From positions 1-64,000 of the forward strand of contig DASUSS010000135.1 of the NCBI GenBank assembly GCA_036374995.1: a stretch of 64,000 nt of DNA. Direction: 5' to 3'. Positions 44,426 through 53,087 of the stretch are shown one piece after another. Positions within the stretch are counted from its first letter, which is position 1, and each line of letters begins with the position of its first letter. Made by a program: the position numbers and the translations under genes. The notes beneath the pieces were generated by a model that had not been told where the DNA came from, ran no database searches, and saw only the letters and a list, made by a program, of their open reading frames with translations. The DNA comes from SH-MAG3 sp036374995. Its GTDB lineage: Bacteria > Gemmatimonadota > Gemmatimonadetes > Longimicrobiales > RSA9.

Positions 44426-45166
44426 CTACGGTCCGGTCTCCGCCCGGAACGTGTCCGCCACCTGGCGCAGCAGCCGATCGATACGGTCGCCGCGCACCGG
44501 GAAGATGTGCCGATCCGAGACCCGGTTCAGAGCGGTGCGGAGCGCCGGGAAGAAGTCCGCGCAGTTGCGGTACAGGTCTGCAATCCCGTGCTGCTCGGCC
44601 TCTTCGAACCGTGCCGCCATGCGGTACCCGGCGGAGCCCATCTCCTCGTAGTACGAGAGCGGCGGTGCAGCCCGCCGGTGCACGCGAGCCGTGATGTGAT
44701 CGGGGAAGATGCCGCTCAGCCAGAGTGCGAACTCGCCGAGGTGGGCGCGCAGCAGGAAGGCGCGCCGGCCGGATGACTGGTCGGCCGCGGCCGCGATGTC
44801 GACCAGGTAGCGGTACTCCTCGGAGTCATCGGCAATGTGATACGCGCGGCCGCCCCGGCCGAACGCGCACAGCAATGCGGCCAGGTAATCCGCGACGCTG
44901 CGGTCGGCGATCCCATCCTCCAGCAGCGCGTGCCGTACCAGCACGTAGAACACGAGCTCCGGCCGCGCACTGCTGAACTGAGGACCGGCGAGAAGCGCGT
45001 TGAGCGTCCGCGGATCGTCCAGGATCGCGTCCAGACCGTGATCGCGCAGGCGGACCTCCTCCCGCTCGCGGGCGGACTCCGACCCGCGCGTGAGCAGCCA
45101 GATCAGGAACCCGGCGTCGGCGCGATCGAACGTGCTGCGAATCGTCGGCAGGATCATACCGTGCAT
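44426..45166 (-). CDS. Uncharacterised helical protein
   Basis: Protein of 246 residues that I do not recognise. It has no signal peptide or transmembrane helix. Composition is balanced and mostly helical, with conserved-looking stretches such as LVFYVLVRHALLEDG, YLAALLCAFGRGGRAYH and LSYYEEMGSAGYRMA. Alternative ATGs at the start (MHGMILP) differ by 3 residues. It converges with the GspE-like gene (4-bp gap) and is divergent from the histidine kinase gene. No function is proposed. Confidence 0.75.
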   Translation of the reverse strand: MHGMILPTIRSTFDRADAGFLIWLLTRGSESAREREEVRLRDHGLDAILDDPRTLNALLAGPQFSSARPELVFYVLVRHALLEDGIADRSVADYLAALLCAFGRGGRAYHIADDSEEYRYLVDIAAAADQSSGRRAFLLRAHLGEFALWLSGIFPDHITARVHRRAAPPLSYYEEMGSAGYRMAARFEEAEQHGIADLYRNCADFFPALRTALNRVSDRHIFPVRGDRIDRLLRQVADTFRAETGP

Positions 45167-45337
45167 CTCCGTCTACCGGATGGCATTAGCACGCTGTATG
45201 CCGAAACGTCAGCGGAGCGGCGCCCTGCCGCGGTCGGCTTGCCCGGGGAGATTGACGCGCCTTAACTTCCTGAGCCGGACGGCCCCGCCTCGCGTCTCCG
45301 TCACTTTACATCCACAGCAGGCAAAAGATCCAGACTC

Positions 45338-46597
45338 ATGTTCCGACCCGTGCAGAGGCTGCTTCGGCTCGACCGCCTCGAACGGCGTCTGTTCGGCTGG
45401 CTCCTGTTGCTCACGCTCCTGCCCATGTTCGCGCTGCTCGGCGCGGGATACATCCTCACCGCCCGCTCGCTGCAGTGGGTCGGCACACTCGGCCCGTGGG
45501 ACAGCGTCGCCGAGTCCGGTCGCGCGCTCATCGAGGCGGCGGAGCCCGCCGCCATGGAGGATGCGGCGCTGGCGGTCGCCGTCGAGAGCCACCGGCGCGA
45601 GCTGTCCAGCTCGGTCATGCTCGCGCGCCGCTGGCGCTTTCTCGGCGAGCGGCTGGGCGCGGCGCTGCCGTGGCTCGCCGTCCTGCTCGCGATCGTGCTC
45701 ACGGCTCTGGCGCTGTGGGTCGGGCGCCGGCTCGCCGTGCAGCTCGCACGGCCGATCAAGGAGCTGGCCGGCTGGGCGGAGCAGCTGCCCGCCGGCGGGC
45801 AGCTGCCACCGCCGCGGCCGAACGAACGCAACGAGGTCCGCGAGGTTCGTGCGCTGCGCGATGCGATGCGTCTCGCATCCATCCGAATCGGCGAGGCACG
45901 CGCCCGGGCACTGGAGACGGAGCGCGTGCGCGCGTGGGGCGAGATGGCGCGGCGCGTCGCGCACGAGATGAAGAATCCGCTCACGCCGCTGCGCCTGGCC
46001 GCGCACCGGCTCGCGCGTCACCCGGATGCCGGCGGCGCGCTGCGCGAGCCGCTCGATGTCATCGAAGAGGAGACGGCGCGGCTGGAGGAGCTGGCGCGGC
46101 AGTTCGCCGTGCTCGGCCGGCCGTCGACGGGACCGGCGAGCGAAGTCGATGTGCGGGAGCTGCTGGAGCGGATGCTGGAGAATGATGTCCCGCCGCACAT
46201 CGAGACGCAGCTGCATGCAGCTGCGAACATCCCGCTCATCCGCGCCCACTACGATGCGCTGCAGCGCGCGTTCCGCAATCTCATCCGCAATGCGGTCGAA
46301 GCGATGGCCGACGCGAGCGCGCGGAAGCAGCTGACGGTGCGTGTCGATGAGCGACCGCCGGGCGTGCGCGTTTCCGTCGCCGATACGGGGCACGGCATCC
46401 CGGCCGACCGGATCGAGCGGCTGTTCGAGCCCGACTTCACGCTGAAGGCCGGTGGAACCGGACTGGGCCTGGCGGTGGTAAGGCAGGCTATTGCGGCACA
46501 TGGCGGCAGTATCCGGGCACGCTCCCGAGCGGGCGGCGGTGCCGAGTTCATCATCGAGCTGCCCCTCGCGCCGCCCGCCGCCGATCCACCGCCGTAG
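45338..46597 (+). CDS. Sensor histidine kinase (NtrY-like)
   Basis: Membrane sensor kinase of 419 residues. Two transmembrane helices (about 22-45 and 108-132) flank a short periplasmic segment of about 60 residues. A HAMP-like region follows. The phosphorylated His209 is in RRVAHEMKNPLTPLRL, the NtrY/NtrB-type box, and the ATPase domain has NLIRNAVEAM, DTGHGIP and GGTGLGLAVV. The partner is surely the sigma-54 activator at 47379-48749, with a lipoprotein gene between. This kinase / lipoprotein / sigma-54-regulator order recalls the enterobacterial GlrK(QseE)-QseG-GlrR(QseF) locus. Confidence 0.92.
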   Translation: MFRPVQRLLRLDRLERRLFGWLLLLTLLPMFALLGAGYILTARSLQWVGTLGPWDSVAESGRALIEAAEPAAMEDAALAVAVESHRRELSSSVMLARRWRFLGERLGAALPWLAVLLAIVLTALALWVGRRLAVQLARPIKELAGWAEQLPAGGQLPPPRPNERNEVREVRALRDAMRLASIRIGEARARALETERVRAWGEMARRVAHEMKNPLTPLRLAAHRLARHPDAGGALREPLDVIEEETARLEELARQFAVLGRPSTGPASEVDVRELLERMLENDVPPHIETQLHAAANIPLIRAHYDALQRAFRNLIRNAVEAMADASARKQLTVRVDERPPGVRVSVADTGHGIPADRIERLFEPDFTLKAGGTGLGLAVVRQAIAAHGGSIRARSRAGGGAEFIIELPLAPPAADPPP

Positions 46598-46650
46598 CGC
46601 GAGTCTTGCTGACCCGTTGTCGCCCGACTGACCCGTAACGGAGCCTCTCG

Positions 46651-47373
46651 ATGAGTCACAATCTGCTGCGTCCCGCGGTGCTGTTGTCCATTGCCGTGCT
46701 GTCCGCGTGCGCCCTCCGCCTCGGCGGGCCGAGTCCCGTCGAGCTCGATGTCGCCGCGCTCGCCGAGCCACGGAATGCCGACGCCGCCGCCGTGGCGCAG
46801 AAGATCACTGCGGCGGGCGCCGAGATAGTGCTGCTCGCAGGCGAGCGAACGGACACCGCGTGGTACACTGCCGTCGCGGCCACCGCAAGGCTCGAGCTGA
46901 GCGGCCCCGGCACGACTACCGGTCGCGGTTATGCGTTCATGACGAACCTCGAGATCCTCGGCGATACGACGCTCGTCCTGAACGTGCCGGGCGGTGGCAA
47001 CGTGCACATGCACGATGCGCTGTACAGCATCGATGATTCCCGCAACATCGACCTGATGCTCGTCCAGCTGCGAGCCACCGATCTGCGCGCGGCGGTACGC
47101 ACGCTGCTCGACTACATTGCCACAGACGTCCCCGCCGATGCGCCGCTGCTCCTCGTATTCGATGATCCGACGCCGGCACGCGCGGACAGTGCCGCGGTCA
47201 TGGTGCGGGCGACGATCGCGAACGCCTCCGACTGCCGTGACGACGCAGCCGCACCGCAGCCCGCCGTGCGGCTGATGTACGGTCCGTCCGCGCGCGTGCG
47301 CTGCATCTCGGCGCGCGACATCCCCGATGCGCAGCCCGGTATCGTCGCGCGGCTGGAAGTCGGTCGCTGGTAG
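46651..47373 (+). CDS. Lipoprotein of unknown function
   Basis: Exported lipoprotein of 240 residues. The signal is LLRPAVLLSIAVLSAC with the lipobox LSAC (Cys20). The body is mixed alpha/beta with segments ELSGPGTTTGRGYAF, LVLNVPGGGNVHMHDALYSI and LLLVFDDPTPA. No family is recognised. It lies between the histidine kinase (53 bp upstream) and the response regulator (5 bp downstream), so it is likely a periplasmic or outer-membrane input component of that system. Confidence 0.8.
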   Translation: MSHNLLRPAVLLSIAVLSACALRLGGPSPVELDVAALAEPRNADAAAVAQKITAAGAEIVLLAGERTDTAWYTAVAATARLELSGPGTTTGRGYAFMTNLEILGDTTLVLNVPGGGNVHMHDALYSIDDSRNIDLMLVQLRATDLRAAVRTLLDYIATDVPADAPLLLVFDDPTPARADSAAVMVRATIANASDCRDDAAAPQPAVRLMYGPSARVRCISARDIPDAQPGIVARLEVGRW

Positions 47374-47378
47374 GGCGC

Positions 47379-48749
47379 GTGGCCGCCATCCTGATCGTCG
47401 ATGACGAGCCCAACATCCGGCGGCTGCTCGCGAGTCTGCTGGAGGCGGAAGGCCATGCGTGCCGGACCGCGGCATCGGGCGAGGACGGGCTGGTGAGTGT
47501 GGCGGATCACGAGCCCGATGTGGTGCTGCTCGACCTCGCGCTGCCGGGCGCGAGCGGGCTGGAGGTGCTCGCGGCACTGCGCACCACGCATCCGGCTCTG
47601 CCCGTCGTGATGATGAGCGGGCGCGCCACTCTGAACGATGCCGTGCGCGCGACCAAGATCGGCGCGTTCCATTTCATAGAGAAGCCGCTGTCGGCCGAGG
47701 CGGTACTGCTCACGGTGGCGAGCGCGATCGAGCTGCGTCGCGCACGTGAGCTCTCACGAACCCTGGCGGCCGAGCTGAGTGCGGGTGCGCGCCTGGTCGG
47801 CTCCAGTCGCGCGATGCAGCGGGTGCGCGCGCTGATCGAGCAGATCGCGCCGACCGAGGCGCGGGTCCTGATCACGGGCGAGAGTGGCACGGGCAAGGAG
47901 ATGGCGGCCACGGCGCTGCACGAGCTGTCGCCGCGGCGCGCGGGTCCGTTCGTGCGCGTGAACAGCGCCGCCATCCCGCGCGAGCTGGTCGAGTCGGAGA
48001 TGTTCGGTCATGAACGGGGCTCCTTCACGAGCGCGCACGAGATGCGGCGCGGCCGCTTCGAGCTGGCGGATGGCGGCACACTGTTCCTCGACGAGGTCGC
48101 CGAGCTGAGTCCCGAAGCCCAGGCGAAGCTGCTGCGCGCGACGGAGACCGGCACGATCGAGAGGATCGGCGGCCACGCTCCGATCCGCGTCGACGTGCGC
48201 GTGATCGCGGCAACGAACCGGAGCCTGGAGGCGGATGTCGCGGCCGGCCGCTTCCGCGAGGATCTGTACTATCGACTGAACGTCCTGCGCATCCACATGC
48301 CGTCGCTGCGCGAGCGCATCGATGACATACCCGAGCTGGTCGAGCATCTGCTCGGACGCCTGCGGCAGCGTCATGGTCTGGCGGCACCGACGATGACGCC
48401 GGTCGCGCTCGACGTGATGAGCCGCTACGACTGGCCGGGGAACGTGCGCGAGCTGGCGAACGTCTGCGAGCGTCTCGCGATCCTGTATCCAGGGCGCGAG
48501 GTCGGTCAGAGGGAGCTCGCCGTGGTGCTCGCCGCCGACGCGGCAGCCCGGCCGGCGTCGGCTCTCGACACGGTGCCGCTGCCCGACCGGATCGATGCGT
48601 TCGAGCGCGAGCTGATCGAGCGCACGCTGGACGCGTCCGGCGGGAGCGTGGCGGACGCCGCGCGCCGACTCCAGACCGACCGCGCCAATCTCTACCGCCG
48701 CATGCGGCGGCTCGGTATCGAACGAATCAGCACGGACGCGCCCGAATGA
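47379..48749 (+). CDS. Sigma-54-dependent response regulator (NtrC/NtrX family) with variant GAFTGA loop
   Basis: Response regulator of 456 residues with a GTG start. The receiver domain has Asp8/Asp9, phosphorylated Asp52 and Lys102. The AAA+ activator domain has Walker A GESGTGKE (167-174) and Walker B GTLFLDE. The sigma-54-contact loop, normally GAFTGA, reads GSFTSA here (214-219), differing at two positions. The C-terminal Fis-type helix-turn-helix (about 405-450: GGSVADAARRLQTDRANLYR) is intact. Whether it still activates sigma-54 promoters is uncertain. Its stop overlaps the next start (ATGA). Confidence 0.93.
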   Translation: MAAILIVDDEPNIRRLLASLLEAEGHACRTAASGEDGLVSVADHEPDVVLLDLALPGASGLEVLAALRTTHPALPVVMMSGRATLNDAVRATKIGAFHFIEKPLSAEAVLLTVASAIELRRARELSRTLAAELSAGARLVGSSRAMQRVRALIEQIAPTEARVLITGESGTGKEMAATALHELSPRRAGPFVRVNSAAIPRELVESEMFGHERGSFTSAHEMRRGRFELADGGTLFLDEVAELSPEAQAKLLRATETGTIERIGGHAPIRVDVRVIAATNRSLEADVAAGRFREDLYYRLNVLRIHMPSLRERIDDIPELVEHLLGRLRQRHGLAAPTMTPVALDVMSRYDWPGNVRELANVCERLAILYPGREVGQRELAVVLAADAAARPASALDTVPLPDRIDAFERELIERTLDASGGSVADAARRLQTDRANLYRRMRRLGIERISTDAPE

Positions 48750-50449
48750 CCAGACTCCACCCCCCGTACGCCCGCGTGCGCGTCATGTCCGCTCTGCTGC
48801 TGCTGCTGTCGGCCGCGGCGGGGCGAGCGCACGCGCAGGTCGTGACTGCAGCGCTGCTCCCGGACAGCGTCGCGCGCCGGCTGGTCGAGTTCCACAATCT
48901 GGAGACCACGACGCGCCTGTCGGGCGATGCGCGCCTCGGACCCGGTACGACGGTGGCCGGCGGCCTCGCCGTGCTCGGCGGGTCGCTCATCGTCGAAGGG
49001 ACCGTAGAGGGTAACGTGCTGGTCATCAACGGCGATCTCACCGTGCTGCCCGGCGGTCGCGTGGTCGGCGATGCGACCGTGACGGGTGGCGCTGCGACGC
49101 TGGAGCCGGGCGCGGTCGGCGGTACGGTACGGATCTATCGCGAGCCGCTGCGATACCGTCAGCTCGGCGGCGCCATCGCGTACGTTCCGCCCGACCTCGA
49201 GGACGGTCTGACCGCCGGCCACGACTTCCCGTTCGGCAGAACGGAGCTGACGGTTGCTGCGTACGACGCGTACAATCGAGCCGAGGGCCTGCCGATCGCC
49301 GCCGGGCCGCGCGTCCGCTTCGGCGGCGGCCGTCCGATCAGCGCGGGCGCGCTGCTCATCGTGCGCACGGCCGTGCCCGAGGACCTCGACCGCAAGCGCG
49401 TCGGCTACGACGGTCGCGTCGAGCAGCTCGTGCTTCCCGATCACGGCCTGAACCTCGGCGCGCGGCTCTACTCCATCATTGCACCGATCGAGGAATGGGG
49501 GCTCACGGACCGGGAGAGCGCGCTCGCGACGTTCCTGCTGCACACCGACTACCGGGATCACTACGAGCGGGAGGGCTGGTCCGTGTTCGCGCGACTGGCG
49601 CGGCCGGGCGCACCGTGGACGCTCGGGCTCGAGTATCGCGACGAGGAGCACGCCCGCGTTCCGCTCGCCGATCCCGTTGCGCTGTTCCGCACGGGTGAGC
49701 CGTGGCGACCGCAGCCGAGCATTGCCGACGGGACTCTCCGCTCGCTCGTCGCATCACTGCGCTACGATACGCGCAACGAGCAGGCCGACCCTTCGGCCGG
49801 CTGGCTGATCGATGCCAGCGTCGAGCAGGGACTCGGCGGCACGCTCATCAATCGCGGATCCTTCGACCAGGACTCCGCCGGGCCGGTGACGCGGCCGGCG
49901 CGCGAAACGTTCGTCACGGGCCGCATCGACGTGCGCCGTTACGCGCGTCTGAGCCCCTACACGCGCATCGGCCTGCGCGTGCTCGCCGCGGGCTCCATCG
50001 ATGGAAATCCGCTGCCGCCGCAGCGGCAGCACGCTCTCGGTGGCGAGGGGTCTCTGCCCGGGTACCGTCTGTTCGAGTTCGACTGCGGCGCGCGCATCAA
50101 TACGGTCGACCTCGGAGAGGACACGTTCCACCCGTACTACGGCTGCGATCGCATGGCGGTCGTGCAGCTCGAGTATCAGGCCGGCTTCCCGTTCGCGCGT
50201 CGCGTGAGTGAAGCGCTCGGGCTCGGTAGTTCGCTCGGCTACCTCGCCCGCTGGGTCGCGTTCTTCGACGCCGGCCGCGCGTGGAACGCGCCCGGATCGG
50301 GCGACGGCCGCTTCGGCGGCAACGCCGACTTTTCCGCCGATGCCGGCCTCGGCGTCCGCCTCGGCCCGCTCGGCGGGTACTGGACCGTGCCGCTCTCCGG
50401 CCGCGGTCACGGATTCAATCTGTTCGTCCGCATCGCGCCGCGCATCTGA
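48746..50449 (+). CDS. Bactofilin-like beta-helix fused to an Omp85-type outer-membrane barrel
   Basis: Exported protein of 567 residues; the signal peptide ends near residue 30 (AGRAHAQ). Residues about 55-135 contain a bactofilin/polymer-forming-like repeat: LGPGTTVAGGLAVLGGSLIV, EGTVEGNVLVINGDLTVLPG and GGRVVGDATVTGG. This predicts a short left-handed beta helix. From about 195 to the end it is a BamA/Omp85-like barrel (SLRYDTRNEQADPSAGWLID, LGGEGSLPGYRLFEFD, VAFFDAGRAWNA). Such a fusion is not a standard Omp85 architecture (no POTRA domains). It overlaps the upstream regulator by ATGA, so it is a probable output or partner of that system. Confidence 0.82.
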   Translation: MTRLHPPYARVRVMSALLLLLSAAAGRAHAQVVTAALLPDSVARRLVEFHNLETTTRLSGDARLGPGTTVAGGLAVLGGSLIVEGTVEGNVLVINGDLTVLPGGRVVGDATVTGGAATLEPGAVGGTVRIYREPLRYRQLGGAIAYVPPDLEDGLTAGHDFPFGRTELTVAAYDAYNRAEGLPIAAGPRVRFGGGRPISAGALLIVRTAVPEDLDRKRVGYDGRVEQLVLPDHGLNLGARLYSIIAPIEEWGLTDRESALATFLLHTDYRDHYEREGWSVFARLARPGAPWTLGLEYRDEEHARVPLADPVALFRTGEPWRPQPSIADGTLRSLVASLRYDTRNEQADPSAGWLIDASVEQGLGGTLINRGSFDQDSAGPVTRPARETFVTGRIDVRRYARLSPYTRIGLRVLAAGSIDGNPLPPQRQHALGGEGSLPGYRLFEFDCGARINTVDLGEDTFHPYYGCDRMAVVQLEYQAGFPFARRVSEALGLGSSLGYLARWVAFFDAGRAWNAPGSGDGRFGGNADFSADAGLGVRLGPLGGYWTVPLSGRGHGFNLFVRIAPRI

Positions 50450-51105
50450 TGCAGCTCGCGCTCGCCCTCGCGTTCCTTGCCGCTGCCGCCCCGCCGCCCG
50501 CCGGAGCGGCGCGCGACACCACGTTCCGCGATGGTGTGCAGCAGCAGCGTCCGCTCACGATCGCCGTGGATCCCGAGAACGGCCATCGGCCGGTCGTGAG
50601 GGTCGGTCCCGTGCTCGCCGATCGTGAGCTCGAGCAGGCCGCCACATCCGGGCTGCCACTGCGCGTCCGGGTGCGGGTCGAGCTGTGGAAGGATCGCCTG
50701 TTCGACCAGCTCGTCGACACCACCAGCTGGTCGACCGTCATCGTATACGAGCCGATAGGCGAGCAGTACTTCATCCGATCCCTGCCGGCCGAGCGCGGGT
50801 CGCGCCGCGTCCCGACCTTCGAGGCCGCGCGCAGCACCGTGGAATCGGAGTACCTCCTCGGCATGCGGCCGCGCGGCGAGGGCCGATACTATTACACGGT
50901 GTCGCTGCAGATCGAGACGCTCTCGGTCTCCGACCTCGAGGAGCTCGAGCGGTGGCTGCAGGGCCAGCTCCAGCCGGCGGTCAGCGGCGAGCGCTCCGTC
51001 GCCGGCGCCGTTGCGCAGGGAGCCAAGCGCCTCATGCTGCGCCTCCTCGACCTGCCGGAGCGCCGCTTCGACGCACGCACCGCGCGCTTCCGCATCTCCG
51101 GATGA
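50449..51105 (+). CDS. DUF4390-domain exported protein
   Basis: Protein of 218 residues with an N-terminal signal (MQLALALAFLAAAAPPPAGA). The body is a beta-rich domain with VGPVLADRELEQAATSGLPL, LRVRVRVELWKDRLFDQLVD and YYYTVSLQIETLSVSDLEEL. This matches DUF4390, a family often encoded beside NtrY/NtrX-type two-component systems in proteobacteria; the same neighbourhood occurs here. It starts on the last base of the barrel gene stop (ATGA-like overlap). Function unknown; probably periplasmic. Confidence 0.78.
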   Translation: MQLALALAFLAAAAPPPAGAARDTTFRDGVQQQRPLTIAVDPENGHRPVVRVGPVLADRELEQAATSGLPLRVRVRVELWKDRLFDQLVDTTSWSTVIVYEPIGEQYFIRSLPAERGSRRVPTFEAARSTVESEYLLGMRPRGEGRYYYTVSLQIETLSVSDLEELERWLQGQLQPAVSGERSVAGAVAQGAKRLMLRLLDLPERRFDARTARFRISG

Positions 51106-51359
51106 CGAACGGCGCGGAGCCCTGATCCCGCGCCGTCCGCCCGAGCACGTGTCCCCGTCGGACCCTGCCAGGCCTGCCGGAGTCGATGCGCCGCATGCTC
51201 GCCGCGACTGTCCGCGCAGCCTGCCGAACAGGGCAAACGCCATGCCCGGTATCAGCTTGGCACATGTCGTGCACTCCATGTCAACGGCGAATTGCGTCCG
51301 AGCGGAGTGCTCGGCTTCCTCCACCGAGATGGGCCGCTCCATGGCGGCGATGCGATGAG

Positions 51360-53087
51360 ATGACGGATACGAATCTGCGACGGGTTCCCGTTCCCGCGCC
51401 GGCCGGCGGTGCGGTGGGCGGCGGGCCGGGTGTGTCACCGCCCGCCGATCTCGTGCTCGATGCCATCCGCGACCACGCCATCTTCACGCTCGATTCGACC
51501 GGCACCATCACGAGCTGGAACGAGGGTGCACGACGCCTGACGGGCTATTCCGACACGGAGGCGCTCGGCGCGTCCTACAGCATGTTCAGCACGCAGGACA
51601 GCGCGGGCGAGGTGGCGCGGATGCTTCAGACGGCGCGCGACACGGGCGTGTTCAACCAGGAGCGCTGGTGGCGTCGGCGCGATGCCGGTGTGGCCTGGGT
51701 CGAGGAAGTCATCCAGCCGTACGAGGAGATCGGGTTCATCGTGGTCACCCGCGACCTGACCGAGCGGATGGCCGCGGAGGAACGACGGTTCGGGCTCCGG
51801 CACGATTCGGAGGGCGTGAACCGGGAGCGGCTGCTGCGTGCGGAGCTCCAGGTGGCGGAACGGCGCGCGGCGTTTCTCGCCGAAGCGAGCAGCATCCTGG
51901 TCGCGACGTCTCTCGATTTCGATTCGACGGTCAAGGCGCTGGCGCGACTTGCCGTGTCACGACTGGCGGACTGGTGTGTGATCCATTCGATCGACGAGGA
52001 CGGAACGTTCACGCGCGCCGAGATCGCGCATCGCGACCCCGAGCTGGAGAGTCGAGTCGAGCGGATCGTGGACGAGGCGTTGAACGAGCGCTGGCGCACG
52101 ACAGTGCGGAGCGTCGTCCGGACGGGTCAGTCGGCGATCACGGCTCTCGAGCCCTCCACGCGGCTGGATGCCGAATCGATGGAGGAGGATGTGGCGAGTC
52201 TGGGGCACGGCTGCGCCATGGTCACGCCGCTGATCGGGCGCGGGAGCGTGACGGGCGCCATCACGTTCGTGCGGATGGACACCGAGCACCCGTACGACGA
52301 GGACGAGCTGGCGCTGGCGGAGGAGCTCGGGCGGCGAGCCGCCATCGCGCTCGACAACGCGAGGCTCTATCGTCAGGCGCAGGAGGCGAACCGGGCGAAG
52401 GCGGACTTCCTCGCGATCGTCTCGCACGAGCTGCGCACGCCACTGAACGCAATCATGGGATACACCGACCTGCTGGATGCCGGGATCTCCGGAGAGCTCA
52501 CCGACAAGCAGCGCCGGCAGCTCGACCGGATCCGCACGAGCGCGCGGCACCTGCTCCAGCTCATCGAAGAGATCCTGAGTTTCGCGCGGATCGAAGCGGG
52601 CGGCGAGGAGCTGCGCGTCGGTCCGATCGCCGCGAGCGCGGTCGCCGACGAGGCCGCCGCGGCGATGGAACCGCTCGCCCGATCGAAGGGGCTGGAGTTC
52701 GAGGTCGACATCGAGGAGGACGTCAAGCTCGAGACCGATGCCGACAAGCTGCGCCAGATCCTCGTCAACCTGCTCTCGAACGCCGTCAAGTTCACGGAGC
52801 GTGGCGGCGTCAAGCTCCGATTCCGGCACGATGACACGCACGCGTGGTTCGACGTGATCGACACGGGCATCGGCATCCCACGCGAGCAGATCGGCCGCAT
52901 CTTCGACCCCTTCTGGCAGATCGAGCGGCCGAACACGCGCCGTGCCGGCGGGACCGGACTCGGCCTCAGCGTGGCACGCCGTTTCGTGCGCCTGCTGCAC
53001 GGCGAGATCAATCTCCACAGCGAGCCCGGGAGCGGCACTACGTTCAGCGTGAAGATCCCCCGGCGTCACGGCCGCCCGCAGCGGTAG
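51360..53087 (+). CDS. Soluble PAS-GAF sensor histidine kinase
   Basis: Histidine kinase of 575 residues without transmembrane helices. Order: PAS domain (about 30-135: ITSWNEGARRLTGYSDTEAL), coiled linker, GAF domain (about 185-340), HisKA with the phosphorylated His near 356 in VSHELRTPLNAIMGY, and the ATPase domain (LLSNAVKFTERGG, DTGIGIP, GGTGLGLSVA). There is no fused receiver and no response regulator next door. The luxE-like gene starts on the very next base after its stop, so sensing and acyl reduction may be coupled. The 254 bp upstream contain no clear gene. Confidence 0.92.
   Translation: MTDTNLRRVPVPAPAGGAVGGGPGVSPPADLVLDAIRDHAIFTLDSTGTITSWNEGARRLTGYSDTEALGASYSMFSTQDSAGEVARMLQTARDTGVFNQERWWRRRDAGVAWVEEVIQPYEEIGFIVVTRDLTERMAAEERRFGLRHDSEGVNRERLLRAELQVAERRAAFLAEASSILVATSLDFDSTVKALARLAVSRLADWCVIHSIDEDGTFTRAEIAHRDPELESRVERIVDEALNERWRTTVRSVVRTGQSAITALEPSTRLDAESMEEDVASLGHGCAMVTPLIGRGSVTGAITFVRMDTEHPYDEDELALAEELGRRAAIALDNARLYRQAQEANRAKADFLAIVSHELRTPLNAIMGYTDLLDAGISGELTDKQRRQLDRIRTSARHLLQLIEEILSFARIEAGGEELRVGPIAASAVADEAAAAMEPLARSKGLEFEVDIEEDVKLETDADKLRQILVNLLSNAVKFTERGGVKLRFRHDDTHAWFDVIDTGIGIPREQIGRIFDPFWQIERPNTRRAGGTGLGLSVARRFVRLLHGEINLHSEPGSGTTFSVKIPRRHGRPQR

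Noticed and set aside
51106..51359. Possible small minus-strand Cys-containing protein upstream of the PAS-GAF kinase
   Set aside because: It has a short Cys motif, but the frame soon becomes low-complexity and continues antisense into the DUF4390 gene; no ribosome-binding site.
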